A stretch of 64,000 bases of DNA from Planctomycetota bacterium. Its GTDB lineage: Bacteria > Planctomycetota > Planctomycetia > Planctomycetales > Planctomycetaceae. Every line of letters starts with the position of its first letter. Within the stretch, counting starts at the first letter, position 1. Location of the stretch: NCBI GenBank assembly GCA_003388505.1, contig QQVO01000020.1, positions 1 to 64,000 of the forward strand. The letters run 5' to 3'. The translations under genes were made by a program, and so were the position numbers. Below are positions 1 to 7,761 of this stretch, piece by piece. The notes under the pieces are model-generated. The model was not told the origin of the DNA, ran no database searches, and saw nothing but the letters and a program-made list of their open reading frames with translations.

Positions 1-1042
1 ACGCGGTACAGTTGAGTTCGCCGATCAACAGTCGACCCGGGGCGGTCTGGTCGACCAGGCCGAGTGTGTGCAGTCTTTCGAATGCCGGGATGATCGGCCG
101 CCGCGCCTCCTGTTCGGCGTCGCGCGGTAGGATCCAGATGTTGCGGTAGCGCACCGGGTCGCCGTGGTTCTGCAGATGGATGGGACCGGGTTCGGGCGAC
201 TCATCGCCGATCGGGGCTGCGCGGGTCGTGCGGGGAACCTCCACGTCGTTGTGGATGACGACGCCGTTGAGGCGGACGGTCAGGCGGGCGTTGTCGGTCT
301 TCTCGCCGTTTTCGTCGAAGCGGGCGGCGGTGAAATCGGCGTCGTAGGTCTGCCAGGCCAGGGGCGGGAGACACATGTTGAGGTCGGGGTCGCGAATTTC
401 GTAGATCCCGCCGGTCTCGTTGTGTTTCCCTTCGAGCCCGAACGAATCGAGCATCTGGGTTTCGTAGCGGGACTGGAAATAGAGGCCGCTGTTGCCTCGT
501 GCCTGCCCGCGGGCGCGGGGCATGTAAGGCAGGCGAAATTCGAGGTGGATCGAGAAGCCCTGAAACGTGTCGATGCTGTTGGCCCCCTCCATCAGGAGGC
601 CGTCGTCCGTCATCCGCGCGCCGGGTTGCCAGTGGGCTTCGAACGTCTCCTTGGTTCCATCGAACAGCACAACCGCCCCCTCCGGCGGTTCCTCTCCGAG
701 GGTCGGGCTCGTGCGCTCGACGCGCTCAAGTGAGAACTCGTCAATCAGCTCTTCAACGGCAGACTTGTCTTCGCCTTCCAGAACTTCCGGCTCGCTGCCG
801 TCCCAGCCGGCGCCGGGCAGTCCGCCGCGATAGAGCACCGTGCGGAATTGCCCTTCGCCCAGCGCAACGACCTGCACGCCCGCTTTTTCTCCGGCGTACT
901 CACCCTGGACGGCAAAGTCCGGATCGGCGCCGGCCTCCTCGGGTGTCGCATAGGTGGTCTTCGGCTCGTCGTCTCCGCTCGCCGCGAACATGGCGATCGT
1001 CACCGAGCAGACGAAACAGCAAACCGGGCCGGTTCGAAGCAT
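1..1042 (-). CDS. DUF1080 (3-keto-disaccharide hydrolase) protein, partial, probably continuing into a cytochrome c domain
   Basis: The gene runs off the left edge of the window; 347 codons are visible from an ATG at 1042. The N-terminus has a hydrophobic export signal (MLRTGPVCCFVCSVTIAMF). Residues about 100-310 form a DUF1080 / 3-keto-disaccharide hydrolase domain, a concanavalin-like beta-sandwich, with the family segments GAVVLFDGT, RGNSGLYFQSRYE, QMLDSFG and NHGDPVRYRNIW. After the domain the protein goes on with an alpha-helical stretch ending GELNCTA at the window edge. In planctomycetes this context usually completes to CTACH, a haem-binding CxxCH, so a fused c-type cytochrome is likely (inference). 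It is a close paralogue of the next gene at 1140-2048, in tandem. Probable role: exported glycan-related enzyme or binding protein. Confidence 0.85.
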   Translation of the reverse strand, partial: MLRTGPVCCFVCSVTIAMFAASGDDEPKTTYATPEEAGADPDFAVQGEYAGEKAGVQVVALGEGQFRTVLYRGGLPGAGWDGSEPEVLEGEDKSAVEELIDEFSLERVERTSPTLGEEPPEGAVVLFDGTKETFEAHWQPGARMTDDGLLMEGANSIDTFQGFSIHLEFRLPYMPRARGQARGNSGLYFQSRYETQMLDSFGLEGKHNETGGIYEIRDPDLNMCLPPLAWQTYDADFTAARFDENGEKTDNARLTVRLNGVVIHNDVEVPRTTRAAPIGDESPEPGPIHLQNHGDPVRYRNIWILPRDAEQEARRPIIPAFERLHTLGLVDQTAPGRLLIGELNCTA

Positions 1043-1066
1043 CAGCTCACTCAACGCATGGGGAAA

Positions 1067-1090
1067 GCCCACGGGCTGCGACCCGTGGGC
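1067..1090. repeat. Hairpin repeat, stem GCCCACGGG
   Basis: A perfect 9-bp stem (GCCCACGGG / CCCGTGGGC) with a six-base loop CTGCGA, between the two DUF1080 genes. The same stem with loop TTGCCA occurs at 29521-29544 between convergent genes. It lacks a strong T-run here, so it is either a weak transcription barrier behind the 1140-2048 gene or a dispersed intergenic repeat. Confidence 0.6.
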
Positions 1091-1139
1091 GTTAAAGAGC
1101 CGGGTGAAGCCACCCGCATCTACAAGACCTCAATCGAGA

Positions 1140-2048
1140 CTAACGAGGCACGACCCAGATGTTGCGGTAGCGCACCGGGTTCCCGTGGTCCTGCAGGTAG
1201 ATCGGGCCGGGGGTGTCCTCGATGCTGCCCAGCGGTCCGCCGGGCGTTCCCTTCTCCAGGTCGCGGTTGTGAATCACGACTCCATTGTGACGCACATGGG
1301 CGTGGGCCGGCTGGACGACGTTGCCGTCTTCATCAAATCGCGCGGCGGTGAAGTCGACGTCGTAGGTCTGCCAGGTGAGCGGTGGGAAGCACATGTTCAC
1401 GTCGGGACGCGAAACCGAGTAGATGCCGCCGCACTCGTTGTCGAGCCCTTCCAGGCCGAAGGAATCGAGCATTTGAATCTCGTAGCGGCCCTGCAGATAG
1501 TAGCCGCTGTTGGCGCGGGCCTGTCCCCGGGCTTCGGGCATGTAAGGCAGGCGGAATTCCAGGTGGATCGTGAAGTCCTTGAATTCGTCAGTGCTGGTGA
1601 CGCCCTGCATGAGGTAGCCGTCCTCGTCGATCTTCGCCCCCTCCTTCCAGTGGGCGTCCACCGATTCCTGTGTGCCGTCGAACAGCACGACCGCACCGCG
1701 CGGCGGGCAGGCCCCGAGCGTGCAGCTCTTCCGTGTCGTCTTGTAGTGACCTTCGAGCAGTTCTTCGATTGCCGCGAGGTCGCCTTCAATCTCTTCTCTG
1801 GTCTCCCGGTCCCAGCCGCCGCCCGGCAGGCCGCCGGCGTACTTGACCGCGCGAAACTGCCCCTTCCCCAAGGCAATCACATGAACGCCGTCGCGCGTGG
1901 TGCAGTGGCGATATTCGCCCTGGATGGCGTAATCGGGATCAGCCGCGGCTTCTTCCGGCGTAGCGTAGGTCGGTCCGTGTTCATGCTGGGCATGGGCCAT
2001 TGATGCGGCAACCAGGGACAGAAAAGTGGCGGCGAGTACGGAGCGCAT
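1140..2048 (-). CDS. DUF1080 (3-keto-disaccharide hydrolase) domain protein
   Basis: A 302-residue exported protein with signal peptide MRSVLAATFLSLVAASMAHA followed by Q. The start at 2048 is chosen because it places a compact signal peptide at the N-terminus; an in-frame start at 2096 would add 16 non-signal residues. The DUF1080 beta-sandwich spans about residues 110-300, with GAVVLFDGT, ANSGYYLQGRYEIQMLDSFG and HGNPVRYRNIW. It ends shortly after the domain (VVPR), unlike its upstream tandem paralogue, which continues with a probable cytochrome module. The family is greatly expanded in planctomycetes and linked to sugar or sulfated-polysaccharide degradation; the substrate cannot be told from sequence. 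Confidence 0.88.
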   Translation of the reverse strand: MRSVLAATFLSLVAASMAHAQHEHGPTYATPEEAAADPDYAIQGEYRHCTTRDGVHVIALGKGQFRAVKYAGGLPGGGWDRETREEIEGDLAAIEELLEGHYKTTRKSCTLGACPPRGAVVLFDGTQESVDAHWKEGAKIDEDGYLMQGVTSTDEFKDFTIHLEFRLPYMPEARGQARANSGYYLQGRYEIQMLDSFGLEGLDNECGGIYSVSRPDVNMCFPPLTWQTYDVDFTAARFDEDGNVVQPAHAHVRHNGVVIHNRDLEKGTPGGPLGSIEDTPGPIYLQDHGNPVRYRNIWVVPR

Positions 2049-2135
2049 GGGAATCGTTCCAGTCTGTTCGAGGCAGGTGAATTCCGGGCTTGCCATCTTA
2101 TCGCATCAGGCTCCGGCGATGCGAACGAAGCGCGC

Positions 2136-2166
2136 CGGCGAGCGGCGCGGCGTCAGCCCGCCGATC
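2136..2166. repeat. 31-bp direct repeat, copy 1
   Basis: Thirty-one bases (starting CGGCGAGCGGCGCGGCGTCA) identical to 3030-3060. The two copies bracket the DUF4058 gene in the same orientation, about 894 bp apart. The unit is GC-rich and lies just outside the stop codon of the gene. Confidence 0.85.
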
Positions 2167-2171
2167 GATCG

Positions 2172-2960
2172 TTACCGCTGCTTGCTCTCGCGCAGCAACT
2201 CGTCACACCACTCGACGTGCTCGTCCCGAAGAGCGGGCGGCGGAGCCGGGTCGCCGTAGTTGAGCGTCAGGTCGTAGCCGGCGTTCTCGTACGCAGTGTT
2301 CAGTATCTGCTGGAGATCCAGAGCGGCGTCTGGATCAGTCTCAGCCAGCGGAACCGGTACGACCGGCAGCGGCTGAGGCAGACGAATCGGCCAGACCGTT
2401 CCCTGCGGCCGATCCTCGACGCGCGACACGTGCACCAGGTATTCACAGGCCGGAAGTCCCCCCTCGACCATCATCCGCTCGCCTCCACGAAGGAGATCAA
2501 TCTCGACCAGGTGCGTGGAGGACGTTAGAACGTCCCGCCGTTTGCGCGAGTAACTCTCGCGGCCGCGCGAGCCGGGAACCTTGTTGGCGGGGCTCAAGAC
2601 CTCAATGATCGCCAGGACGCGGCCGGCGCGGGGGTCGACGATCTCGAGTCGTGCTTCGCGAATCTCTTCCTCCACCATCGTCGTGACGACGATCGGTTCG
2701 ACCGTCGCGATGGAGGTGGAATCGGCAGGCGGTTGCGAAGTCCTTACTCCATGGGCGATCCGCAGGTCGGGGACGATCACCCGCCGCCCCGGATCATTCT
2801 CGTCCGAGACGTACACCCGCTCCTCGATGCGTACGACGTATCGCGGCCGCAGCAGTTCGTTCAGCCGCCCACGCATGACGGACATCAGTTCGTGATGCAC
2901 GTCGGGCCAGATCGACGGCGCTTCGAGGTACGGGTCCATTCCCGGAAACGGGGACGGCAT
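2172..2960 (-). CDS. DUF4058 family protein
   Basis: A 262-residue protein beginning MPSPFPGMDPYLE, the diagnostic opening of DUF4058, followed by WPDVHHELM, RPRYVVRIEERVYV and a core with IEVLSPANKVPGSRGRESY resembling the Uma2/PD-(D/E)xK nuclease-like fold. The start at 2960 is chosen because family members begin with exactly this motif; the open frame continues 66 codons upstream without family similarity. DUF4058 is common and multicopy in planctomycetes and cyanobacteria; its function is not established, although the ExxSPxNK core invites comparison with PD-(D/E)xK enzymes. It is flanked on both sides by a 31-bp identical direct repeat, which suggests gain or movement as a cassette. Confidence 0.88.
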   Translation of the reverse strand: MPSPFPGMDPYLEAPSIWPDVHHELMSVMRGRLNELLRPRYVVRIEERVYVSDENDPGRRVIVPDLRIAHGVRTSQPPADSTSIATVEPIVVTTMVEEEIREARLEIVDPRAGRVLAIIEVLSPANKVPGSRGRESYSRKRRDVLTSSTHLVEIDLLRGGERMMVEGGLPACEYLVHVSRVEDRPQGTVWPIRLPQPLPVVPVPLAETDPDAALDLQQILNTAYENAGYDLTLNYGDPAPPPALRDEHVEWCDELLRESKQR

Positions 2961-3029
2961 GGGCTGACTCCGGGACCGAATTGCAACACGTCCTTTGTAC
3001 CGCACAGCCGCCGGGGCGGGCAACTTGAT

Positions 3030-3060
3030 CGGCGAGCGGCGCGGCGTCAGCCCGCCGATC
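3030..3060. repeat. 31-bp direct repeat, copy 2
   Basis: Identical to 2136-2166 and in the same orientation. It lies in the 131-bp gap between the DUF4058 start and the aminotransferase stop. The sequence outside each copy differs, so the identity is confined to the 31 bases. Confidence 0.85.
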
Positions 3061-3091
3061 CGTTCCATCAGCATAGAGAAAGACGAACGGT

Positions 3092-4264
3092 TCAAACGCC
3101 ATTCGCTGCAGCCACCCCCGCTCCCGGCGTGACATCCGCTCCCTGCGATTTCAGGCACGCCTCCAGCGCAGCAAGAAACAGCAGCACGTTCCGCCGCGCG
3201 CTGGTTTCGCCCATCAGCCCGATCCGCCAGGTCTTGCCCGCCATCGGTCCCAGGCCGCCACCGATTTCAATGCCGAATTCGCGCAGCAGTTGGGAACGGA
3301 CCCCCTTGTCGTCGACCCCCTCCGGAATCTTGACGGCGTTGAGCATCGGCAACCGGTGTTCTTCCGCCACCGCGAACTCCACCCCCAGCGCCTCCAAGCC
3401 CGCGCGGAGCATCAAGTGGTTGGCGCGGTGCCGCGCATGACGTGCTTCGAGTCCCTCTTCGAGCACGATCCGCAGCGATTCGTGCAGCGCATAGTTCATG
3501 TTGATCGGAGCCGTGTGGTGATACGCCCGTGACTGGTCGCTCCAGTAGTTGGAGACCATCTGCATGTCGAGATACCAGCTCGCAATCTTCGACTTGCGGT
3601 TCTGAATGATTTCCAGCGCCCGCGGACTGAACGTCACCGGTGCCAGCCCCGGCGGACACGAGAGACACTTCTGCGTTCCGGAATACGCGGCGTCGATCCC
3701 CCAGGCGTCGATTTCAACAGGAATGCCGCCCAGCGACGTCACGCAATCCACGAGCAACAGCGCACCGGCGTCATGGATGATTTGCGAAATCTCTTCCAGC
3801 GGCTGACGCGCTCCGGTGGATGTCTCGGCATGCACGATGCCCACGACCTTCGGCTGCGCGCTCTTCACCGCGTCGGCAATCTCGTGCAGCGTGAAGACTT
3901 CACCGAAAGGCCGTTCGATCGTCGTCACCTCGGCTTGAGCGCGGCCGGCGACGTCGGCCATCCGCTTGCCGAACACACCGTTGATGCAGACCAGCATCCG
4001 ATCGCCCGGCTCGATGAGATTGACGACACAGGCTTCCATTCCCGAACTGCCCGTTCCACTGACGGCGAGCGTGAGTTTGTTCTCCGTTCGGAACGCCTGC
4101 CGCAGCATTGTCTGCGTTTCGTCCATGATCCGCAGAAAGTAGGGATCAAGATGGCCGACCGTCGGCGCGCCGAGCGCGGCAAGGACGCGCGGCGAAATAT
4201 CGCTCGGACCGGGTCCCATCAGGATGCGGCGGGGAGGAGTGACGGGTGGCGGGATGTTGCTCAT
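3092..4264 (-). CDS. Class V aminotransferase, alanine/serine-glyoxylate type
   Basis: A 390-residue PLP enzyme of the AGXT family, which transfers the amino group of alanine or serine to glyoxylate. It opens with [14 protein letters not shown] and GHLDPYF, typical of the family. [11 protein letters not shown] is the phosphate-binding region, [11 protein letters not shown] carries the PLP-contacting Asp, and [12 protein letters not shown] holds the Schiff-base Lys199. Length matches the family. It is transcribed toward DUF4058 with 131 bp between them. It could equally be annotated purine catabolism PucG-like or phosphonopyruvate-related; the substrate choice cannot be settled from sequence. 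It is probably cytoplasmic, in C2 metabolism. Confidence 0.9.
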   Translation of the reverse strand: MSNIPPPVTPPRRILMGPGPSDISPRVLAALGAPTVGHLDPYFLRIMDETQTMLRQAFRTENKLTLAVSGTGSSGMEACVVNLIEPGDRMLVCINGVFGKRMADVAGRAQAEVTTIERPFGEVFTLHEIADAVKSAQPKVVGIVHAETSTGARQPLEEISQIIHDAGALLLVDCVTSLGGIPVEIDAWGIDAAYSGTQKCLSCPPGLAPVTFSPRALEIIQNRKSKIASWYLDMQMVSNYWSDQSRAYHHTAPINMNYALHESLRIVLEEGLEARHARHRANHLMLRAGLEALGVEFAVAEEHRLPMLNAVKIPEGVDDKGVRSQLLREFGIEIGGGLGPMAGKTWRIGLMGETSARRNVLLFLAALEACLKSQGADVTPGAGVAAANGV

Positions 4265-4442
4265 CTGAGGATCGATTCGGTTGGAACCACGGAAGGCGCG
4301 GAAATCACGGAATGAATGAACCTACAAATCACCTTGTGATCGTGTGCCCAAACTTTTGTTTGGGCACAAGGGCTTCTCCTTGGATTCAAGGCAATCTCAG
4401 TGCTTCCTCCGTGCCTCTGTGTTGATCGACCGCGCCGCCTGC
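4265..4442. repeat. Imperfect palindromic intergenic region with a strong central hairpin
   Basis: The gap between the aminotransferase and the isochorismatase gene is a degenerate inverted repeat. The left arm (about 4281-4312) has GGAACCACGGAAGGCGCGGA, and the right arm (about 4391-4424), read on the minus strand, has AACACAGAGGCACGGAGGAA. In the centre, 4343-4368 is a perfect 11-bp stem (TGTGCCCAAAC / GTTTGGGCACA) with a TTTT loop. It may end transcription of the minus-strand 4443-5015 gene, although no T-run follows on that strand. The ACACAGAGG-x-CACGGAGG theme is a recurrent bacterial intergenic motif. Confidence 0.55.
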
Positions 4443-5015
4443 TCACCGGCCCGTGACGAGGCGGCTGATCTGCTTGAATTCGTACGTCCCGGCGACTTCG
4501 CACCATTCGAACAGGATTGCTTCGGTGGTCGTAATCGTCGCGCCCGAGTCGCGCAGCCGCTGCAGTGCGAAGTCTTTGTCGACTGGTTTCTGGCTCGCCA
4601 GTGCATCGGCCGGGAGATAGACCTGATAGCCGGCCGCCATCAGATCGAGCGCCGTCTGCAGGATGCAGACATGCGTCTCGATGCCGGCGACAACGACCTT
4701 GAATCGCTCATCCTGTTCAGCGGCGGTCCAGCCGACGCACTCCGCGCTGCTGAAGCGGAGCTTCTCCGGGATGTCTTCGAAGAACGACGCCAGTGCGGGC
4801 ACGGTGCGGCCAAGCCCCTTGGGATACTGTTCGGTCGCTGCGGCCGGAATCCCGAGGATTCGGGCGCCCGCCAGCAGCTTCCGGCAGTTCTCGATCATCG
4901 ACTCGGCGTCTGGAATGACTGGAACGAAGATCTCCTGCACGTCGACGATCAGCAGTCTGCTGTCGTCGCGGCTGAGGAGTTCGCGGCTGCGGAGGTAATC
5001 GGTTTCGCCGGACAT
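4443..5015 (-). CDS. Isochorismatase-family (cysteine) hydrolase
   Basis: A 190-residue protein with the full isochorismatase/nicotinamidase-like fold. Catalytic triad candidates are Asp25 in LLIVDVQ, Lys85 in PEKLRFS and nucleophile Cys117 in GIETHVCILQ. The segment EQYPKGLGRT after strand 2 resembles the YcaC / ISOC1 subgroup rather than true nicotinamidases, which have metal-binding histidines I do not see here. The substrate is unknown: a small amide or vinyl-ether compound hydrolysed in the cytoplasm is likely. The gene is transcribed alone toward the palindromic region at 4265-4442. Confidence 0.88.
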   Translation of the reverse strand: MSGETDYLRSRELLSRDDSRLLIVDVQEIFVPVIPDAESMIENCRKLLAGARILGIPAAATEQYPKGLGRTVPALASFFEDIPEKLRFSSAECVGWTAAEQDERFKVVVAGIETHVCILQTALDLMAAGYQVYLPADALASQKPVDKDFALQRLRDSGATITTTEAILFEWCEVAGTYEFKQISRLVTGR

Positions 5016-5103
5016 AGTGCGATGCTACGGCTGACCGAACTGGTTTGCAATTGACGCCGGGCCGTTCGCGTGGTCGCAGCGCCGTGCTACGATGCGAGAC
5101 AAC

Positions 5104-5178
5104 GTAGCGCACGCAGCCTTGCGTGCGTCCCGTTGACCGCAGAGGTGGGTGGCGCACGCTAGCAGCGTGCGCTACGGG
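5104..5178. repeat. Double-hairpin palindromic repeat related to the left part of the MITE family
   Basis: Two adjacent hairpins, CGCACGCA-GCCT-TGCGTGCG (5108-5127) and GCGCACGCT-AGC-AGCGTGCGC (5152-5172), give a near-palindrome of about 75 bp that starts GTAGCGCACGC and ends GCGTGCGCTAC. Its left part, including the following CGTTGAC, matches the internal hairpin of the 160-bp elements at 6733, 11526 and 13691, but the CCCGGATTATTC ends are absent. It lies in the promoter-side gap of the gene at 5233. Confidence 0.65.
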
Positions 5179-5232
5179 CCAACGCAGGAATTTGCGTAGG
5201 ACAACAAGATTCTGCACGTTAGTAGTACAAGG

Positions 5233-6732
5233 ATGAAGGGCGTCAGGTTTTCTGGTGAGGCGATTGAGCGAATGAACTTTGTGGTCGTCGCCGGCAATCG
5301 CGACTGCCGGCCTCTGCTGGCTGCGATCGCGGAGTCGAAGGAGCACCGTCTGCTTGCAGCAGCGTGCGATGCAGTCCTTCGTGCGGACTTCGCAACTCTG
5401 GCCGAAGAGGTTTATCCGAGTAGCGATTGGCAGCGATTGTTGACCGCGCCCGGCCTGGAGGCCGCGATCGTCTGCGGCCACGACAAAGTCGTCCAGGACG
5501 CTGCCTGGCAATTCGCCGCCGCGGGACTGCATCTGGTCGTCTACCCCGACGCATTGCAAACGGCGAGCTTCGCGTACCGGTTGTGGCCGACGGCCATTGA
5601 CGGCGCTAACGTCTTGATGCCGGTTTTCTCGCATCGTCTCCACCCCCAGTGGCGCGAGTTGCGAGACAGCCTGCAACGCGGCGATCTGGGACGGATCCGT
5701 TTTCTGGAAATCTCGCGAAGTGAACCGGCGGGCGCGTCCGGCCTCGTCGACGAGCAGACGCTGAACCGGACACTCCTGCTGGACTGCGATTTGCTCCGCT
5801 GGCTGTGCGGCGACTACACGCGAGTCACCTGTCTGCAGACAGGCCGGAGTGACGGCGGACTGGCGTCACAGAGCGTGACGCTGGCCGGGGAGGGTTGCCC
5901 GGAAGCGAACTGGCACGCGAAGGCGTCCGGCGGAGAATCGCAGTGGCGGCTGACGATCTCCGGCGATGCGAAGACGGAAATCTATACGTCCGAAGCGGGT
6001 TTCGCGGACGCTGCCGGCGATGTGACCACGATACGATCGGCGGAGCACGATTCCGGTGCCGCGATTCTCACGGAGTTTGAGCGGCGGTTGGAGGGCAACG
6101 ACGGCGGCCATTCCTGGAGCGAACTCGTTCGCGACTTCGACGTGCTGGACGCCGCACAGCGGTCCATCCGGCGGCGGCGTACGGTCGAAGTCGGGTCTGA
6201 TGAGTTCTCCGAGCGCAGCCAGTTCAAGTCGACGATGAGCGCGGCAGGTTGCGGCGTCTTGCTCTACACAATGTTTGCACTCGTGTTCGCGCTCCTCGCC
6301 GGCGCGCTCCTCGATCCACGCGATGCAGCGCAGAAGCGCTCGCAGTCGGCAGGCTTCGTGCTGAGAGCGGAAGACTTCGTGGGAGAATCGGCGGAGCTGT
6401 CCCCTTCCGGGGAAGCGCACGTGGACGATATCCGGAATCGCTTGTGGCAGACGACGGCCGAAGTCATGATCGATCCGGCCGGCATGACCCCGGCAGCCGC
6501 TGACCGGCGGCGCGCAACTGTCGCCGGTCGACTCTCAACTCCGGCGGACCCGATCGACGACAACCGCGTCGTCGTCCGCGACATCCAGGGACAGTGGTTT
6601 CAGCGAGGCATGCTGATCGCCTGGATTCTGGTTTTCCTGCCGGGCGGCCTGATTCTCTTGCTGCAGGGACTCCTGCTCGTGACGCGCCCCGCAGGCACGA
6701 CCGGCGGCCCGCCGCACTCTACCGACCGATAG
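5233..6732 (+). CDS. Gfo/Idh/MocA-like N-terminal domain protein with C-terminal membrane anchor
   Basis: A 499-residue protein. From residue 14 (MNFVVVAGNRDCRPLL) to about 230 it resembles the Rossmann and substrate domains of Gfo/Idh/MocA oxidoreductases, but the GxGxxG nucleotide loop is not intact and the EKP motif is replaced by VYPDAL, so catalysis is doubtful. Two hydrophobic segments near residues 341-361 (GVLLYTMFALVFALLAGALL) and 460-485 (MLIAWILVFLPGGLILLLQG) make it a membrane protein, enclosing a roughly 100-residue soluble domain. The start could instead be 5272, which puts the beta-strand at the terminus. Its TAG stop lies within the 4-bp target duplication of the MITE that follows directly. 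Function unknown; perhaps a sensor or a degenerate dehydrogenase. Confidence 0.75.
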   Translation: MKGVRFSGEAIERMNFVVVAGNRDCRPLLAAIAESKEHRLLAAACDAVLRADFATLAEEVYPSSDWQRLLTAPGLEAAIVCGHDKVVQDAAWQFAAAGLHLVVYPDALQTASFAYRLWPTAIDGANVLMPVFSHRLHPQWRELRDSLQRGDLGRIRFLEISRSEPAGASGLVDEQTLNRTLLLDCDLLRWLCGDYTRVTCLQTGRSDGGLASQSVTLAGEGCPEANWHAKASGGESQWRLTISGDAKTEIYTSEAGFADAAGDVTTIRSAEHDSGAAILTEFERRLEGNDGGHSWSELVRDFDVLDAAQRSIRRRRTVEVGSDEFSERSQFKSTMSAAGCGVLLYTMFALVFALLAGALLDPRDAAQKRSQSAGFVLRAEDFVGESAELSPSGEAHVDDIRNRLWQTTAEVMIDPAGMTPAAADRRRATVAGRLSTPADPIDDNRVVVRDIQGQWFQRGMLIAWILVFLPGGLILLLQGLLLVTRPAGTTGGPPHSTDR

Positions 6733-6892
6733 CCCGGATCATTCGTAGCGCACGCTGCCAGCGTGCGTCACCGTTGACGTGACATCGGGGTGCAATCCGT
6801 TCGAAGAGTGCGGCGCTCTGGGCAACTTCTCAATATCCTGCTGTTTGGCAACCACTTATAGTGGACCGGACCCTTGTCATGAATAATCCGGG
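6733..6892 (+). mobile_element. MITE-like element, copy A (160 bp)
   Basis: A non-coding element of 160 bp. It begins CCCGGATCATTCGTAGCG, ends with the inverse of CCCGGATTATTCATGAC (11 of 12 terminal bases match), and is flanked by ATAG at 6729-6732 and 6893-6896. An internal hairpin GCGCACGCT-GCC-AGCGTGCG lies near the left end. It is similar throughout its length to copies B (11526) and C (13691). No ORF inside has coding character, so it would need a transposase in trans. Confidence 0.88.
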
Positions 6893-6898
6893 ATAGCG

Positions 6899-7432
6899 CT
6901 ACTGACCGAAAGACGGTCCGTTGAGATATTGTTTCAGCGCCTGTGTCTGGCGCGAGGCGGCATCCGGCCCGCCGTTCTCTCGTTGTGGCTGCACCCAACC
7001 GGTTGGTGTCGCACTCGTGGGCGGTGCATAGCTGGTTGGTGGCGGGAACGTCGCCGGAGGTGAGTATCCGGACGGCGGCGCATATTGCGGCGTCATGTCG
7101 AACTGCGTCGGCTGTGAGAGATCGGTGCTGTTTTCGTAGCGGTGCCAGAACTGTTGCGAGTACGCCATGGTGTTCGGCATGCCCCATCCGGCTGCGGTCT
7201 GCGTCTGTGCGTAAACCGCCTTGTAGTTGTACGGCAGAAACGAATGCAGCCCTTCATAGTAGGGCATCTGGTGGAGGTACCCGTGTTTCCACGGTTCACG
7301 ATCGTCGTACTGGAAGAGCGGTTCGGCACTCCCGATCGACGGCGCCCCGTACCCGTAGTAGTACGGATCCTGTGAAAGGGCGGACGCCGCGAGCGAACTC
7401 CACACAGCGACGAGACAGATTGAACGGACCAT
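6899..7432 (-). CDS. Exported Tyr/Pro-rich hypothetical protein
   Basis: A 177-residue protein with signal peptide MVRSICLVAVWSSLAASALS, then a tyrosine-rich mature part (DPYYYGYGAPSIGS) and a conserved-looking core WKHGYLHQMPYYEGLHSFLP followed by NYKAVYAQTQTAAGWGMP and SQQFWHRYE. Residues about 115-150 are a low-complexity Pro/Ser/Tyr tail. I recognise the core as a type common in planctomycete secretomes but with no known function. Its stop codon lies 6 bp beyond MITE copy A, so the element separates it from the convergent 5233 gene. An envelope or extracellular location is likely. Confidence 0.8.
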   Translation of the reverse strand: MVRSICLVAVWSSLAASALSQDPYYYGYGAPSIGSAEPLFQYDDREPWKHGYLHQMPYYEGLHSFLPYNYKAVYAQTQTAAGWGMPNTMAYSQQFWHRYENSTDLSQPTQFDMTPQYAPPSGYSPPATFPPPTSYAPPTSATPTGWVQPQRENGGPDAASRQTQALKQYLNGPSFGQ

Positions 7433-7761
7433 GCGTTCGCTCCCTGAATGAATTGGCGAGGACGGACGCGATTCTGCGATCCGCCTTCGATGGCGATCTG
7501 AGTCTTCACCCGGCGGCGCAGGCCGTTCCGCACGTGCGCCGCGCTTGCCCGGTATCGTGGTAAATCGGACGGATCGTCAAAATCCTCAAGTCGATCTGCG
7601 TCGGCAAAACCGTCACGGTCGCGTCTCGCTCCAACGCCGACGGCAAAGTTTGCGCCGCTTGCCGGAATCACGCTTTCGTTCGGTACACAGGTGTGACTAG
7701 CGTCGAGGATGCCGCTTCATTCCGGCGGCCGACTGAACTTGTCTCGTTGGGGAGCTGACTG
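7433..7761. other. Divergent intergenic region, no gene seen
   Basis: 329 bp between the divergently transcribed 6899 and 7762 genes. It must hold both promoters, but I cannot pick out a convincing -35/-10 pair. Short open frames across it are arginine-rich reading-frame shadows. A GGGGAG element at 7751-7756 precedes the ATG at 7762 and can serve as its ribosome-binding site. Confidence 0.6.

Noticed and set aside
954-2003. A 349-codon plus-strand frame
   Set aside because: Antisense to the second DUF1080 gene; no export signal or family motif.
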